Of a stretch of DNA of 64,000 nucleotides, positions 54,075-64,000 are shown one piece after another (position 1 is the stretch's first letter; every line of letters begins with the position of its first letter). A model generated the notes under the pieces. It was not told the DNA's origin and did no database searches. It saw nothing but the letters and a program-made list of their open reading frames with translations. Both the position numbers and the translations under genes were made by a program. Origin of the DNA: Spiroplasma endosymbiont of Clivina fossor (GTDB lineage: Bacteria; Bacillota_I; Bacilli_A; Mycoplasmatales; Nriv7). The stretch spans positions 1,116,001 to 1,180,000 of the forward strand of contig NZ_OZ035006.1 of the NCBI RefSeq assembly GCF_964031115.1, written 5' to 3'.

Positions 54075-54611
54075 TTTTAATTTTGTCGAAAACTCTTGAT
54101 AAAATAAAAAAAATCATCAACTTGATAATTTTAAAAGGCTTTTATGTAAAATTACTATTTTTACTTTAACTTTTTTATACATTAAAATATAATACCGCTG
54201 TTTGTTGGTTTGGAGTTAAACCCTTATGTTGGTATTTTCATTTTCAGAGATTTAAATAATTTTGAATATTAGTAAAACCTAAACCATGATAATGAATTAA
54301 GGCTTCTTTAAGACTAGATTGTAATTTACTGATTTTATTTAAGTTACGATAACTAGCTTCAGGATTAATTGTTGTTTTAGTTACACATAAAGTAGAATTT
54401 GTTTGTTTTGCTACTAAAAAATATAATTTTTGCATATCAGAAGTAATAATTGAATTTTCGTTAATTAATTCTTTGTTCATATTTTCAATAACTCATTGTT
54501 TTTGTAAACGTTTGGTGTTTGTGGATTTAACATAAATATTGTTATTATTATCAATTGCCATTTGAATACAGCATTTAGTATTAGTTGCGAATGGGTCAAG
54601 GTGATATTCTT
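54075..54611 (-). mobile_element. ISB copy 6, 5' half missing
   Basis: 3' end and C-terminal half of the transposase (54175-54611), cut by ISD copy 6. Confidence 0.87.
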
Positions 54612-55563
54612 GGGACTGTACAATTAACTGTGTCTCTAAGTAATTAACTTAAATTCACTCTGTCTTCAAATTTTATCATTAAATGTGAAATTGCACTACC
54701 CCAATTTTGAATTGGCATCGTTCATTTCTTAACCATATTTTGAAATGCTAAATAAAATATTTTAAAAACTGATGCGTCATTAGGAAAAATCTTTTTATTC
54801 TTAATAACTTTTCTTAGTTTACTATTAACAGATTCAATCGCATTAGTTGTGTAAATAATTCTTCTAAATTCCTGAGGATATTCAAGAAAAATTATTAAAT
54901 TATTTCAGTTATTTTTTCATGATTTAGTAATTTGTGGATACTTTTTATTTCATTTTTCAGAAAAATGATCTAAAGCAATTAACGCTATTTCTTCATTAAT
55001 TGCTCTATAAATTGATTTTAAATCATTAGCTACAAGTTTGCGATCTTTGTAAGGGACAAATTTTAAACTATTGCGAATTTGATGAACAATGCATAATTGA
55101 TGCTGTGTTTTTGGGAAAACAGCTTCTATTGCATCAGACATCCCAGTTAAATTATCACTACAAGCAACAAGAATATCTTGTAACCCACGATTTTTCATTT
55201 CCGTAAGATTATTAAGTCAAAATTTGGCTCCCTCATTCTCACTAATTCACATTCCTAAAATATCTTTTAAACCATCTAAATTAATTCCTAAGGCAAGATA
55301 AACTGCTTTATTTATTATTCGTTTATCTTGCTTTACTTTAACAACAATACAATCAAAATAAACAATCGGATAAATCTTCTCTAAAGGTTTAGTTTGTCAC
55401 ATTTTAACTTCTTCAATAACATCATCAGTTATTTGACTAATTAAACTTTCTGAAATTTCTGCTCCGTGATAGAATTCTTGCAATTGTGCTTTGATATCAG
55501 AAATTGTCATTCCTCTTGCATATAAAGAAATTACTTTTTGATCAAAGTTATCAAATCTTCTTT
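54612..55563 (-). mobile_element. ISD copy 6, 5' third missing
   Basis: 3' end and C-terminal two thirds of the transposase (stop at 54644). One unusual change (YRAINEE). Cut by ISC copy 2. Confidence 0.87.
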
Positions 55564-56286
55564 AGACTTGGTACATAACCTTTAATTTTATCTACTATTT
55601 TGATAATATTATTTCCTAGGTGAAGTACAAATGTTAGATAAATACAAAGACGAAAACGAATTTTATAGTTTAATAGGCATAAAATATAAAACTTTCATGA
55701 AAATGGTAGAAATTTTAAAAGAAGGTGAAGCTAAACAAAAACAAATTGGTGGTAGACCAAATAAATTATCAATAGAGCAAAGATTACTTATGACTTTAGA
55801 ATACTGAAAAGAATATAGTACATATCGTATTATTGCAAAAAAATATAATATTAGTCATGTTAGTTGTATTCGTAATATCTTTTGAGTTGAAAATACTCTA
55901 ATAAAAAATAGTCACTTTCATATACCTGGCAAAAAGATATTATTAGAAAATAAGGGTACTACTAATAATTTATTAGCAATTGATGCTACAGAAATTCCAA
56001 TTGAAAGAATTAAAAAAAAACTAAAATTATTATTTTCTGGTAAGAAAAGGCAACATTCATTAAAATCGCAAATAATTATTGATTTATTTAACAATAAAAT
56101 TATTTCAGTAGATTTTTGTTATGGCAGTACTCATGATTATAAGTTATTTTTAAAATCAAATACACTTATAAATCCAAAATTAGAATTAATTGCCGATTCA
56201 GGATATCAAGGTTTGCAAAATGTTCATAAAAATACATTATTGCCAATTAAAAAGAGTAAAAATAATCCTTTAAATCCAGATAAAAA
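55564..56286 (+). mobile_element. ISC copy 2, 3' part missing
   Basis: The transposase runs from ATG 55631 in one frame through a 9-A run to 56286 (about 218 codons), ending in NPDKK where ISD copy 7 begins. This shows ISC needs no frameshift when the run has 9 A. Confidence 0.87.
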
Positions 56287-57323
56287 GAGCCTGTCCAAAA
56301 TTCTGTGTCTCGATAATTCATTCTGAATTATACTTAAACGAAGGAGAACAGAAAATGACAAAAAAAAAATAAAAAAAGAACCTGACGCAATTGATAAAGT
56401 TGTTGATTATTTTTTAGAAAATATTGATAATCCACAAGATTTATTTAAAGGCAATACTATTTTTCAGGAATTTACCAAAAAATTAACTGAACGAATGTTA
56501 AATACGGAAATTAAAGATTATCTTGAAACTGATGAGAATCATAATAAAAGAAATGGCAACACACAAAAAACCATTATTACTAAAAATGGTTCAATCGCAA
56601 TTGATGTACCAAGAGATCGAAATAGTACTTTTGAACCAGTAATTATTCCGAAAAGACAAAGAAGATTTGATAACTTTGATCAAAAAGTAATTTCTTTATA
56701 TGCAAGAGGAATGACAATTTCTGATATCAAAGCACAATTGCAAGAATTCTATCACGGAGCAGAAATTTCAGAAAGTTTAATTAGTCAAATAACTGATGAT
56801 GTTATTGAAGAAGTTAAAATGTGACAAACTAAACCTTTAGAGAAGATTTATCCGATTGTTTATTTTGATTGTATTGTTGTTAAAGTAAAGCAAGATAAAC
56901 GAATAATAAATAAAGCAGTTTATCTTGCCTTAGGAATTAATTTAGATGGTTTAAAAGATATTTTAGGAATGTGAATTAGCGAGAATGAGGGCGCCAAATT
57001 TTGACTTAATAATCTTACGGAAATGAAAAATCGTGGCTTACAAGATATTCTTGTTGCTTGTAGCGATAATTTAACTGGAATGTCTGATGCAATAGAAGCT
57101 GTGTTCCCAAAAACACAGCATCAATTATGCATTGTTCATCAAATTCGCAATAGTTTAAAATTTGTTCCTTACAAAGATCGCAAACTTGTAGCTAATGATT
57201 TAAAATCAATTTATACAGCAATTAATGAAGAAATAGCGTTAATTGCTTTAGATCATTTTTCTGAAAAATGAAATAAAAAGTATCCACAAATTACTAAATC
57301 ATGAAAAAATAACTGAAATAATT

Positions 57324-58468
57324 TTTTAATTTTGTCGAAAACTCTTGATATTTATTGAATATACTTAATTTTAGGTATATTTTAATATGATAGAGGTGGA
57401 TAATAATTATGGAAAAAATAATTCAAGAACTAGTAAATACTTTAACAGATGATCAATTTTTAGAATTTTATGAAAAAGTCAAACAACAAGCAGAATTAAT
57501 AAAAAAACAAAAACGTTTAAATGAAATTGATCAAAAATTTAGAGCGCAAGGTATTAAATGCCCTAAATGTGAATCTTACCATTGCGTTAAAAATGGACAT
57601 AATTCAGAAGGAAAACAAAAATATTTATGTAAAAATTGCCGTGCAAGTTTTGACGCTTTTCGTAATCATTTTATTTATTGAAGTCATTTAAATTATGAAC
57701 AATGAAATTTATTGATTCAAATTTCATTGCTGGGGCAATCTAGTAAAACAATTTCTCGTTTTATTAAAACTACATTAAAAACTGCTTGATATAATCGTCA
57801 AAAATTAATGAAATCAAAACAATTAGAAAATACCCAATTAAAATTTAAAAAATTATCTGGTAAAATCCAAATCGATGAAACATTCATTAAAGAAATCCAT
57901 AAAGGAAATTTCAAATATAAAACTGATCCACGAAGAATTCACCTTGACCCATTCGCAACTAATACTAAATGCTGTATTCAAATGGCAATTGATAATAATA
58001 ACAATATTTATGTTAAATCCACAAACACCAAACGTTTACAAAAACAATGAGTTATTGAAAATATGAACAAAGAATTAATTAACGAAAATTCAATTATTAC
58101 TTCTGATATGCAAAAATTATATTTTTTAGTAGCAAAACAAACAAATTCTACTTTATGTGTAACTAAAACAACAATTAATTCTGAAGCTAGTTATCGTAAC
58201 TTAAATAAAATCAGTAAATTACAATCTAGTCTTAAAGAAGCCTTAATTCATTATCATGGTTTAGGTTTTACTAATATTCAAAATTATTTAAATCTCTGAA
58301 AATGAAAATACCAACATAAGGGTTTAACTCCAAACCAACAAACAGCGGTATTATATTTTAATGTATAAAAAAGTTAAAGTAAAAATAGTAATTTTACATA
58401 AAAGCCTTTTAAAATTATCAAGTTGATGATTTTTTTTATTTTATCAAGAGTTTTCGACAAAATTAAAA
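57324..58468 (+). mobile_element. ISB copy 7, complete
   Basis: 8-bp duplication AAATAATT at 57316-57323 and 58469-58476. Confidence 0.92.
57409..58368 (+). CDS. ISB transposase (copy 7)
   Basis: 319 codons intact, one Pro to Ser change (TINSEAS). Confidence 0.86.
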
Positions 58469-58864
58469 AAATAATTTAATAATTTTTCTTGAATATCCTC
58501 AGGAATTTAGAAGAATTATTTACACAACTAATGCGATTGAATCTGTTAATAGTCAATTAAGAAAAGTCATTAAGAATAAAAAGATTTTTCCTAATGACGC
58601 ATCAGTTTTTAAAATATTTTATTTAGCATTTCAAAATATGGTTAAGAAATGAACGATGCCAATTCAAAATTGGGGTAGTGCAATTTCACATTTAATGATA
58701 AAATTTGAAGACAGAGTGAATTTAAGTTAATTACTTAGAGACACAGTTAATTGTACAGTCCCATTAAATTAGTCTCTTTTACTTTATATTTACTTTATAA
58801 TTCTAAATTAACATAAGAACTTATTTTATCATTAAATAAGCGTATATTATTTATTTTAATTAAT

Positions 58865-59932
58865 AGACTTCTTGCAAAATTAATATGATAATTATAATTT
58901 TTAAATTTAAAATAAATATAAAAGTGTTATTAAAATAATTTTTAGATTATTTTTACAAATATTTTGTCATTAAAACATAATAAAAATTATTATTTACAAT
59001 AAAAAAAGACTGAAATTTTAAATTATCAAATATATTTAAACTAATAGTTGTAAATTATAAATTGAAGCTATTAAATTAAATCTTAAAGCAAATCTTTTTC
59101 TACGATTTCGATATTTTTCACTAATAATTTTAAATTTTTTAAGTATAGCAAAAACATTTTCAATAACAATTCTCATTTTTGAAATTCGCTCATTATTTTG
59201 CTTTTCTTCTTTATTTAAAGGGTTTTTCTTTGATTTTCTTTTAGGAATTAAAACATTATGATTAATTTTTTGTATGCCTTGATAACCTAAATCCACTAAA
59301 ACAGTTGTTTCTGGTAAAAATTTAATTTTTGAATCTTTTAAAATTTTAAAGTCATGGTTTTTACCATAAGAAAAATCAGAACTAATAATTTTTTTACTAT
59401 CTTTTTCAATTATAACTTGTGTTTTTATTGTGTGTTTTTTCTTTTTTCCTGAGTAGTGCTGTTTTTGTCTTTTTTTGGGCGTTGGATTTGGCTTTCAGTT
59501 ACATCAATTATAACAGTCTTATCTTTGAAATAATCTTTTAATAGTGATTTTTGACCAGTAAGTTGTTGAAAATTAGGGTGTTTTATTAAAGTGTCTTCAA
59601 TTCATTTGATATTTCTATAACAACTACTTTCACTAATATCATAACTTTTTGCAATATGAAAATAAGTTCTATATTCTCTTCAATATTCTAAAGTCATTAA
59701 AATACGATTTTCTAATGATAATTTATTGGTTCTTCCGCGACGAAATCTCTTTTTTAATTCTTCTATTTTTAAAATTTCTAGCATTTTATTAAAAGTAGTA
59801 TGTTTAATACCAGTTAATCTTAAAAAATTTTTATCACTTATTTGATTATTTTTTTTAAATTTCATTTAAATTCCACCTTTTTATTAAAAACAACAATTCA
59901 ATTATATTTTAAATTAATTTTGCAAGAAGTCT
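58865..59932 (-). mobile_element. ISA copy 11, complete
   Basis: AAT on both sides. Removing it rejoins the reading frame of the decayed gene (NHT/LIKINN). Confidence 0.93.
59036..59865 (-). CDS. ISA transposase OrfAB (copy 11)
   Basis: OrfA from 59865, slip site and OrfB intact. Confidence 0.82.
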
Positions 59933-61167
59933 AATGTGTGATTTGTTTCAATTTCAAAATTATATTTTCCTTTTCCATAAATAACAGATAATTCCAATCG
60001 CTTAAAATTACTTATTTCTTTTTCTAAAAGAAATTTACATTGCTTAGTAATGTCAAGTTTATTTATTTCTTCAATTCACCTAAAATTACTTAATAACGCC
60101 TCCAATCCCTTTCCATAAATATTCATAACACTGCTTAATTGTGTTTTTTCAACAATACAATTTACAAAATTTTTACCATAATTTCCATCCGCTAATTTTA
60201 TATCTTTTGGTAATAAACTAGGGATGTCGTTTGGTTCCAAATTATTAATTAATGGCAGTCAATTAAACTGGTTACTGTTCAATTTAAATAATTGATTTTA
60301 TGATATGTCATCATTAACTAATTGAATATGATTATTATCAAAACTAAAGTACTCTGATTTTAAAACAACTTCTACATCTTTAAATTTATAATATCCATCA
60401 GCAGTTGCAATTCCTGTTTGTAACTCCAAACATTGTAGCACTGTCTCTTACTGCTTCTAAAATAATTTTTGTATTACTTCTTTATTGAGGCTCTCTTTTA
60501 TTTCTGTTTAAATTTTCTAAATTATTGCTACTTGTTTGTAAATAATTAATTTTTTTAATTTTGTCGAAAACTCTTGATAAAATAAAAAAAATCATCAACT
60601 TGATAATTTTAAAAGGCTTTTATGTAAAATTACTATTTTTACTTTAACTTTTTTATACATTAGACTTCTTGCAAAATTAATTTAAAATATAATTGAATTG
60701 TTGTTTTTAATAAAAAGGTGGAATTTAAATGAAATTTAAAAAAAATAATCAAATAAGTGATAAAAATTTTTTAAGATTAACTGGTATTAAACATACTACT
60801 TTTAATAAAATGCTAGAAATTTTAAAAATAGAAGAATTAAAAAAGAGATTTCGTCGCGGAAGAACCAATAAATTATCATTAGAAAATCGTATTTTAATGA
60901 CTTTAGAATATTGAAGAGAATATAGAACTTATTTTCATATTGCAAAAAGTTATGATATTAGTGAAAGTAGTTGTTATAGAAATATCAAATGAATTGAAGA
61001 CACTTTAATAAAACACCCTAATTTTCAACAACTTACTGGTCAAAAATCACTATTAAAAGATTATTTCAAAGATAAGACTGTTATAATTGATGTAACTGAA
61101 AGCCAAATCCAACGCCCAAAAAAAGACAAAAACAGCACTACTCAGGAAAAAAGAAAAAACACACAAT

Positions 61168-62235
61168 AGACTTCTTGCAAAATTAATATGATAATTATAA
61201 TTTTTAAATTTAAAATAAATATAAAAGTGTTATTAAAATAATTTTTAGATTATTTTTACAAATATTTTGTCATTAAAACATAATAAAAATTATTATTTAC
61301 AATAAAAAAAGACTGAAATTTTAAATTATCAAATATATTTAAACTAATAGTTGTAAATTATAAATTGAAGCTATTAAATTAAATCTTAAAGCAAATCTTT
61401 TTCTACGATTTCGATATTTTTCACTAATAATTTTAAATTTTTTAAGTATAGCAAAAACATTTTCAATAACAATTCTCATTTTTGAAATTCGCTCATTATT
61501 TTGCTTTTCTTCTTTATTTAAAGGGTTTTTCTTTGATTTTCTTTTAGGAATTAAAACATTATGATTAATTTTTTGTATGCCTTGATAACCTAAATCCACT
61601 AAAACAGTTGTTTCTGGTAAAAATTTAATTTTTGAATCTTTTAAAATTTTAAAGTCATGGTTTTTACCATAAGAAAAATCAGAACTAATAATTTTTTTAC
61701 TATCTTTTTCAATTATAACTTGTGTTTTTATTGTGTGTTTTTTCTTTTTTCCTGAGTAGTGCTGTTTTTGTCTTTTTTTGGGCGTTGGATTTGGCTTTCA
61801 GTTACATCAATTATAACAGTCTTATCTTTGAAATAATCTTTTAATAGTGATTTTTGACCAGTAAGTTGTTGAAAATTAGGGTGTTTTATTAAAGTGTCTT
61901 CAATTCATTTGATATTTCTATAACAACTACTTTCACTAATATCATAACTTTTTGCAATATGAAAATAAGTTCTATATTCTCTTCAATATTCTAAAGTCAT
62001 TAAAATACGATTTTCTAATGATAATTTATTGGTTCTTCCGCGACGAAATCTCTTTTTTAATTCTTCTATTTTTAAAATTTCTAGCATTTTATTAAAAGTA
62101 GTATGTTTAATACCAGTTAATCTTAAAAAATTTTTATCACTTATTTGATTATTTTTTTTAAATTTCATTTAAATTCCACCTTTTTATTAAAAACAACAAT
62201 TCAATTATATTTTAAATTAATTTTGCAAGAAGTCT
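61168..62235 (-). mobile_element. ISA copy 13, complete
   Basis: AAT on both sides (61165-61167 and 62236-62238). Opposite orientation to the ISA copy it sits in. Confidence 0.94.
61339..62168 (-). CDS. ISA transposase OrfAB (copy 13)
   Basis: OrfA from 62168, slip site and OrfB intact. Confidence 0.83.
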
Positions 62236-62773
62236 AATAAAAACACAAGTTATAATTGAAAAAGATAGTAAAAAAATTATTAGTTCTGATTTTTCTTATG
62301 GTAAAAACCATGACTTTAAAATTTTAAAAGATTCAAAAATTAAATTTTTACCAGAAACAACTGTTTTAGTGGATTTAGGTTATCAAGGCATACAAAAAAT
62401 TAATCATAATGTTTTAATTCCTAAAAGAAAATCAAAGAAAAACCCTTTAAATAAAGAAGAAAAGCAAAATAATGAGCGAATTTCAAAAATGAGAATTGTT
62501 ATTGAAAATGTTTTTGCTATACTTAAAAAATTTAAAATTATTAGTGAAAAATATCGAAATCGTAGAAAAAGATTTGCTTTAAGATTTAATTTAATAGCTT
62601 CAATTTATAATTTACAACTATTAGTTTAAATATATTTGATAATTTAAAATTTCAGTCTTTTTTTATTGTAAATAATAATTTTTATTATGTTTTAATGACA
62701 AAATATTTGTAAAAATAATCTAAAAATTATTTTAATAACACTTTTATATTTATTTTAAATTTAAAAATTATAA

Positions 62774-63754
62774 TTATCATATTAATTTTGCAAGAAGTCT
62801 ATTAAAATATAATACCGCTGTTTGTTGGTTTGGAGTTAAACCCTTATGTTGGTATTTTCATTTTCAGAGATTTAAATAATTTTGAATATTAGTAAAACCT
62901 AAACCATGATAATGAATTAAGGCTTCTTTAAGACTAGATTGTAATTTACTGATTTTATTTAAGTTACGATAACTAGCTTCAGGATTAATTGTTGTTTTAG
63001 TTACACATAAAGTAGAATTTGTTTGTTTTGCTACTAAAAAATATAATTTTTGCATATCAGAAGTAATAATTGAATTTTCATTAATTAATTCTTTGTTCAT
63101 ATTTTCAATAACTCATTGTTTTTGTAAACGTTTGGTGTTTGTGGATTTAACATAAATATTGTTATTATTATCAATTGCCATTTGAATACAGCATTTAGTA
63201 TTAGTTGCGAATGGGTCAAGGTGAATTCTTCGTGGATCAGTTTTATATTTGAAATTTCCTTTATGGATTTCTTTAATAAATGTTTCATCGATTTGGATTT
63301 TACCAGATAATTTTTTAAATTTTAATTGGGTATTTTCTAATTGTTTTGATTTCATTAATTTTTGACGATTATATCAAGCAGTTTTTAATGTAGTTTTAAT
63401 AAAACGAGAAATTGTTTTACTAGATTGCCCCAGCAATGAAATTTGAATCAATAAATTTCATTGTTCATAATTTAAATGACTTCAATAAATAAAATGATTA
63501 CGAAAAGCGTCAAAACTTGCACGGCAATTTTTACATAAATATTTTTGTTTTCCTTCTGAATTATGTCCATTTTTAACGCAATGGTAAGATTCACATTTAG
63601 GACATTTAATACCTTGCGCTCTAAATTTTTGATCAATTTCATTTAAACGTTTTTGTTTTTTTATTAATTCTGCTTGTTGTTTAACTTTTTCATAAAATTC
63701 TAAAAATTGATCATCTGTTAAAGTATTTACTAGTTCTTGAATTATTTTTTCCAT
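62774..63754 (-). CDS. ISB transposase (copy 8) with changed C-terminus
   Basis: The frame is intact to the last codons, where ISA entered. The last two residues are replaced by about nine read from the ISA end (RLLAKLIW), so the enzyme is probably still functional. Confidence 0.82.
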
Positions 63755-63949
63755 AATTATTATCCACCTCTATCATATTAAAAATATACCTAAAATTAAG
63801 TATATTCAATAAATATCAAGAGTTTTCGACAAAATTAAAAATTAATTTCATTTTTTGTTGTATTTTGGAGCCGGAGCGTTTCCAACAAGTCCCGCCATTC
63901 CGCTTCCTGCTATTGTGATTGTTCCTAAGAATCCTAGTATTTTTTTCAT

Positions 63950-64000
63950 ATTAATTAACTTCCTTTTTGTGAATTTTTACTAATTAATAAAATTTATAAC
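63950..64000 (-). promoter_or_regulatory. Leader of the decayed exported-protein gene
   Basis: AAAAGGAAG ribosome binding site and AT-rich leader, alike to 38993-39050 ahead of the propeller gene. Confidence 0.4.

Larger units (their letters stand above)
56355..58730 (+). pseudogene. ISD transposase, split by ISB
   Basis: The A run after ATG has 10 A (out of frame), and the gene is interrupted after WKNNWNN. Confidence 0.87.
56287..58762 (+). mobile_element. ISD copy 7, interrupted by ISB copy 7
   Basis: 5' end GAGCCTGTCC and 3' end both present. ISB sits at 57324-58468. Left flank is ISC, right flank is the decayed exported-protein gene, so the sides were joined by recombination. Confidence 0.88.
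60662..62800 (+). mobile_element. ISA copy 12, containing ISA copy 13
   Basis: Duplication ATT (60659-60661 and 62801-62803) within ISB. The length of 2139 equals twice 1068 plus 3. The transposase (60729-62629) is split just at the end of OrfA. Confidence 0.94.
60553..63840 (-). mobile_element. ISB copy 8, containing ISA copies 12 and 13
   Basis: 8-bp duplication ATTAATTT at 60545-60552 and 63841-63848. The length of 3288 equals 1146 + 2139 + 3 exactly. Confidence 0.94.
58795..63949 (-). pseudogene. Exported protein gene, decayed and split by nested IS elements
   Basis: Start ATG 63949 gives the signal peptide MKKILGFLGTITIAGSGMAG, close to that of the propeller protein, with the same GGA...TTAATTAATATG leader. 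Codons continue at 63841-63949, 59933-60552 and 58795-58864 once ISB copy 8 and ISA copy 11 are removed at their duplications. At least three further frameshifts or stops occur (near 63850, 60470 and 60300). The readable parts (LADGNYGKNFVNCIVEKTQL, LSVIYGKGKYNFEIETNHT, SSYVNLEL at the end) show no domain that I know. Confidence 0.7.

Noticed and set aside
1-64000. tRNA or rRNA genes
   Set aside because: I looked for GC-rich cloverleaf-like stretches with the T-loop GGTTCRANNC and saw none that holds up; a covariance-model scan would settle it.

Overview
The window is a very AT-rich stretch of a Spiroplasma chromosome, probably of the Citri clade. Many long genes stay open only if TGA is read as tryptophan (secDF, rel, potA, potB, potCD, uvrA, thiT, the phage genes and most transposases). 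A plectrovirus (SpV1-type filamentous phage) module is also present. All gene calls use genetic code 4.

Core genes: secDF (5' end outside the window), apt and rel run rightward (3-4927) and end at a strong terminator. An XRE/cupin regulator followed by potA-potB-potCD (polyamine ABC importer) runs leftward (13305-8310), with a frameshifted ankyrin-repeat gene behind it. A membrane protein of unknown function lies at 19673-20611. uvrA and a TPP-riboswitch-controlled ThiT gene run leftward (46536-50451). A leftward rpmG lies at 53724-53873, and the first codons of the next gene, where secE would be expected, are cut by an IS element. A tiny cysteine-rich, metallothionein-like gene sits at 6073-6165.

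Phage material: the main block (28758-36072) holds about a dozen tightly packed rightward genes. They include a likely major coat protein, a Zot-like ATPase, several small membrane proteins and a 729-residue adsorption/minor-coat protein. I see no replication protein. The first genes and the untranslated leader are also present head-to-head in the opposite direction at 28758-29560. A second, diverged piece lies at 16895-18032, and leader-only pieces lie near 20.7, 25.1 and 51.9-52.4 kb. Directly after the big phage gene is a lipoprotein gene (36122-36640) whose exported part is nearly the same sequence as the N-terminal domain of the phage adsorption protein. This is the most unusual arrangement in the window.

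Surface proteins: a secreted eight-repeat beta-propeller protein (36875-38992), a lipoprotein with 11 PKPIEQ repeats (41446-42051), and a decayed exported-protein gene (58795-63949) split by nested insertion sequences.

Mobile DNA: about half of the window by my tally. Here ISA is a 1068-bp IS5-family element with AGACTT ends, a 3-bp ANT target duplication and a -1 frameshift transposase, in about 13 copies. ISB is a 1146-bp IS1595-like element with TTTTAATTTTGTCG ends and an 8-bp duplication. ISC is a 906-bp relative of ISA. ISD is a 1328-bp IS256-family element with an 8-bp duplication. One ISLre2-family transposase, ISLre2 end fragments and an IS3/IS481 remnant are also present. The elements are inserted in each other up to three deep. 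Target duplications and exact length sums allow the order of events to be rebuilt, and several junctions show deletion between terminal repeats. A 137-bp non-autonomous element with 9-bp target duplications sits inside one ISD copy.
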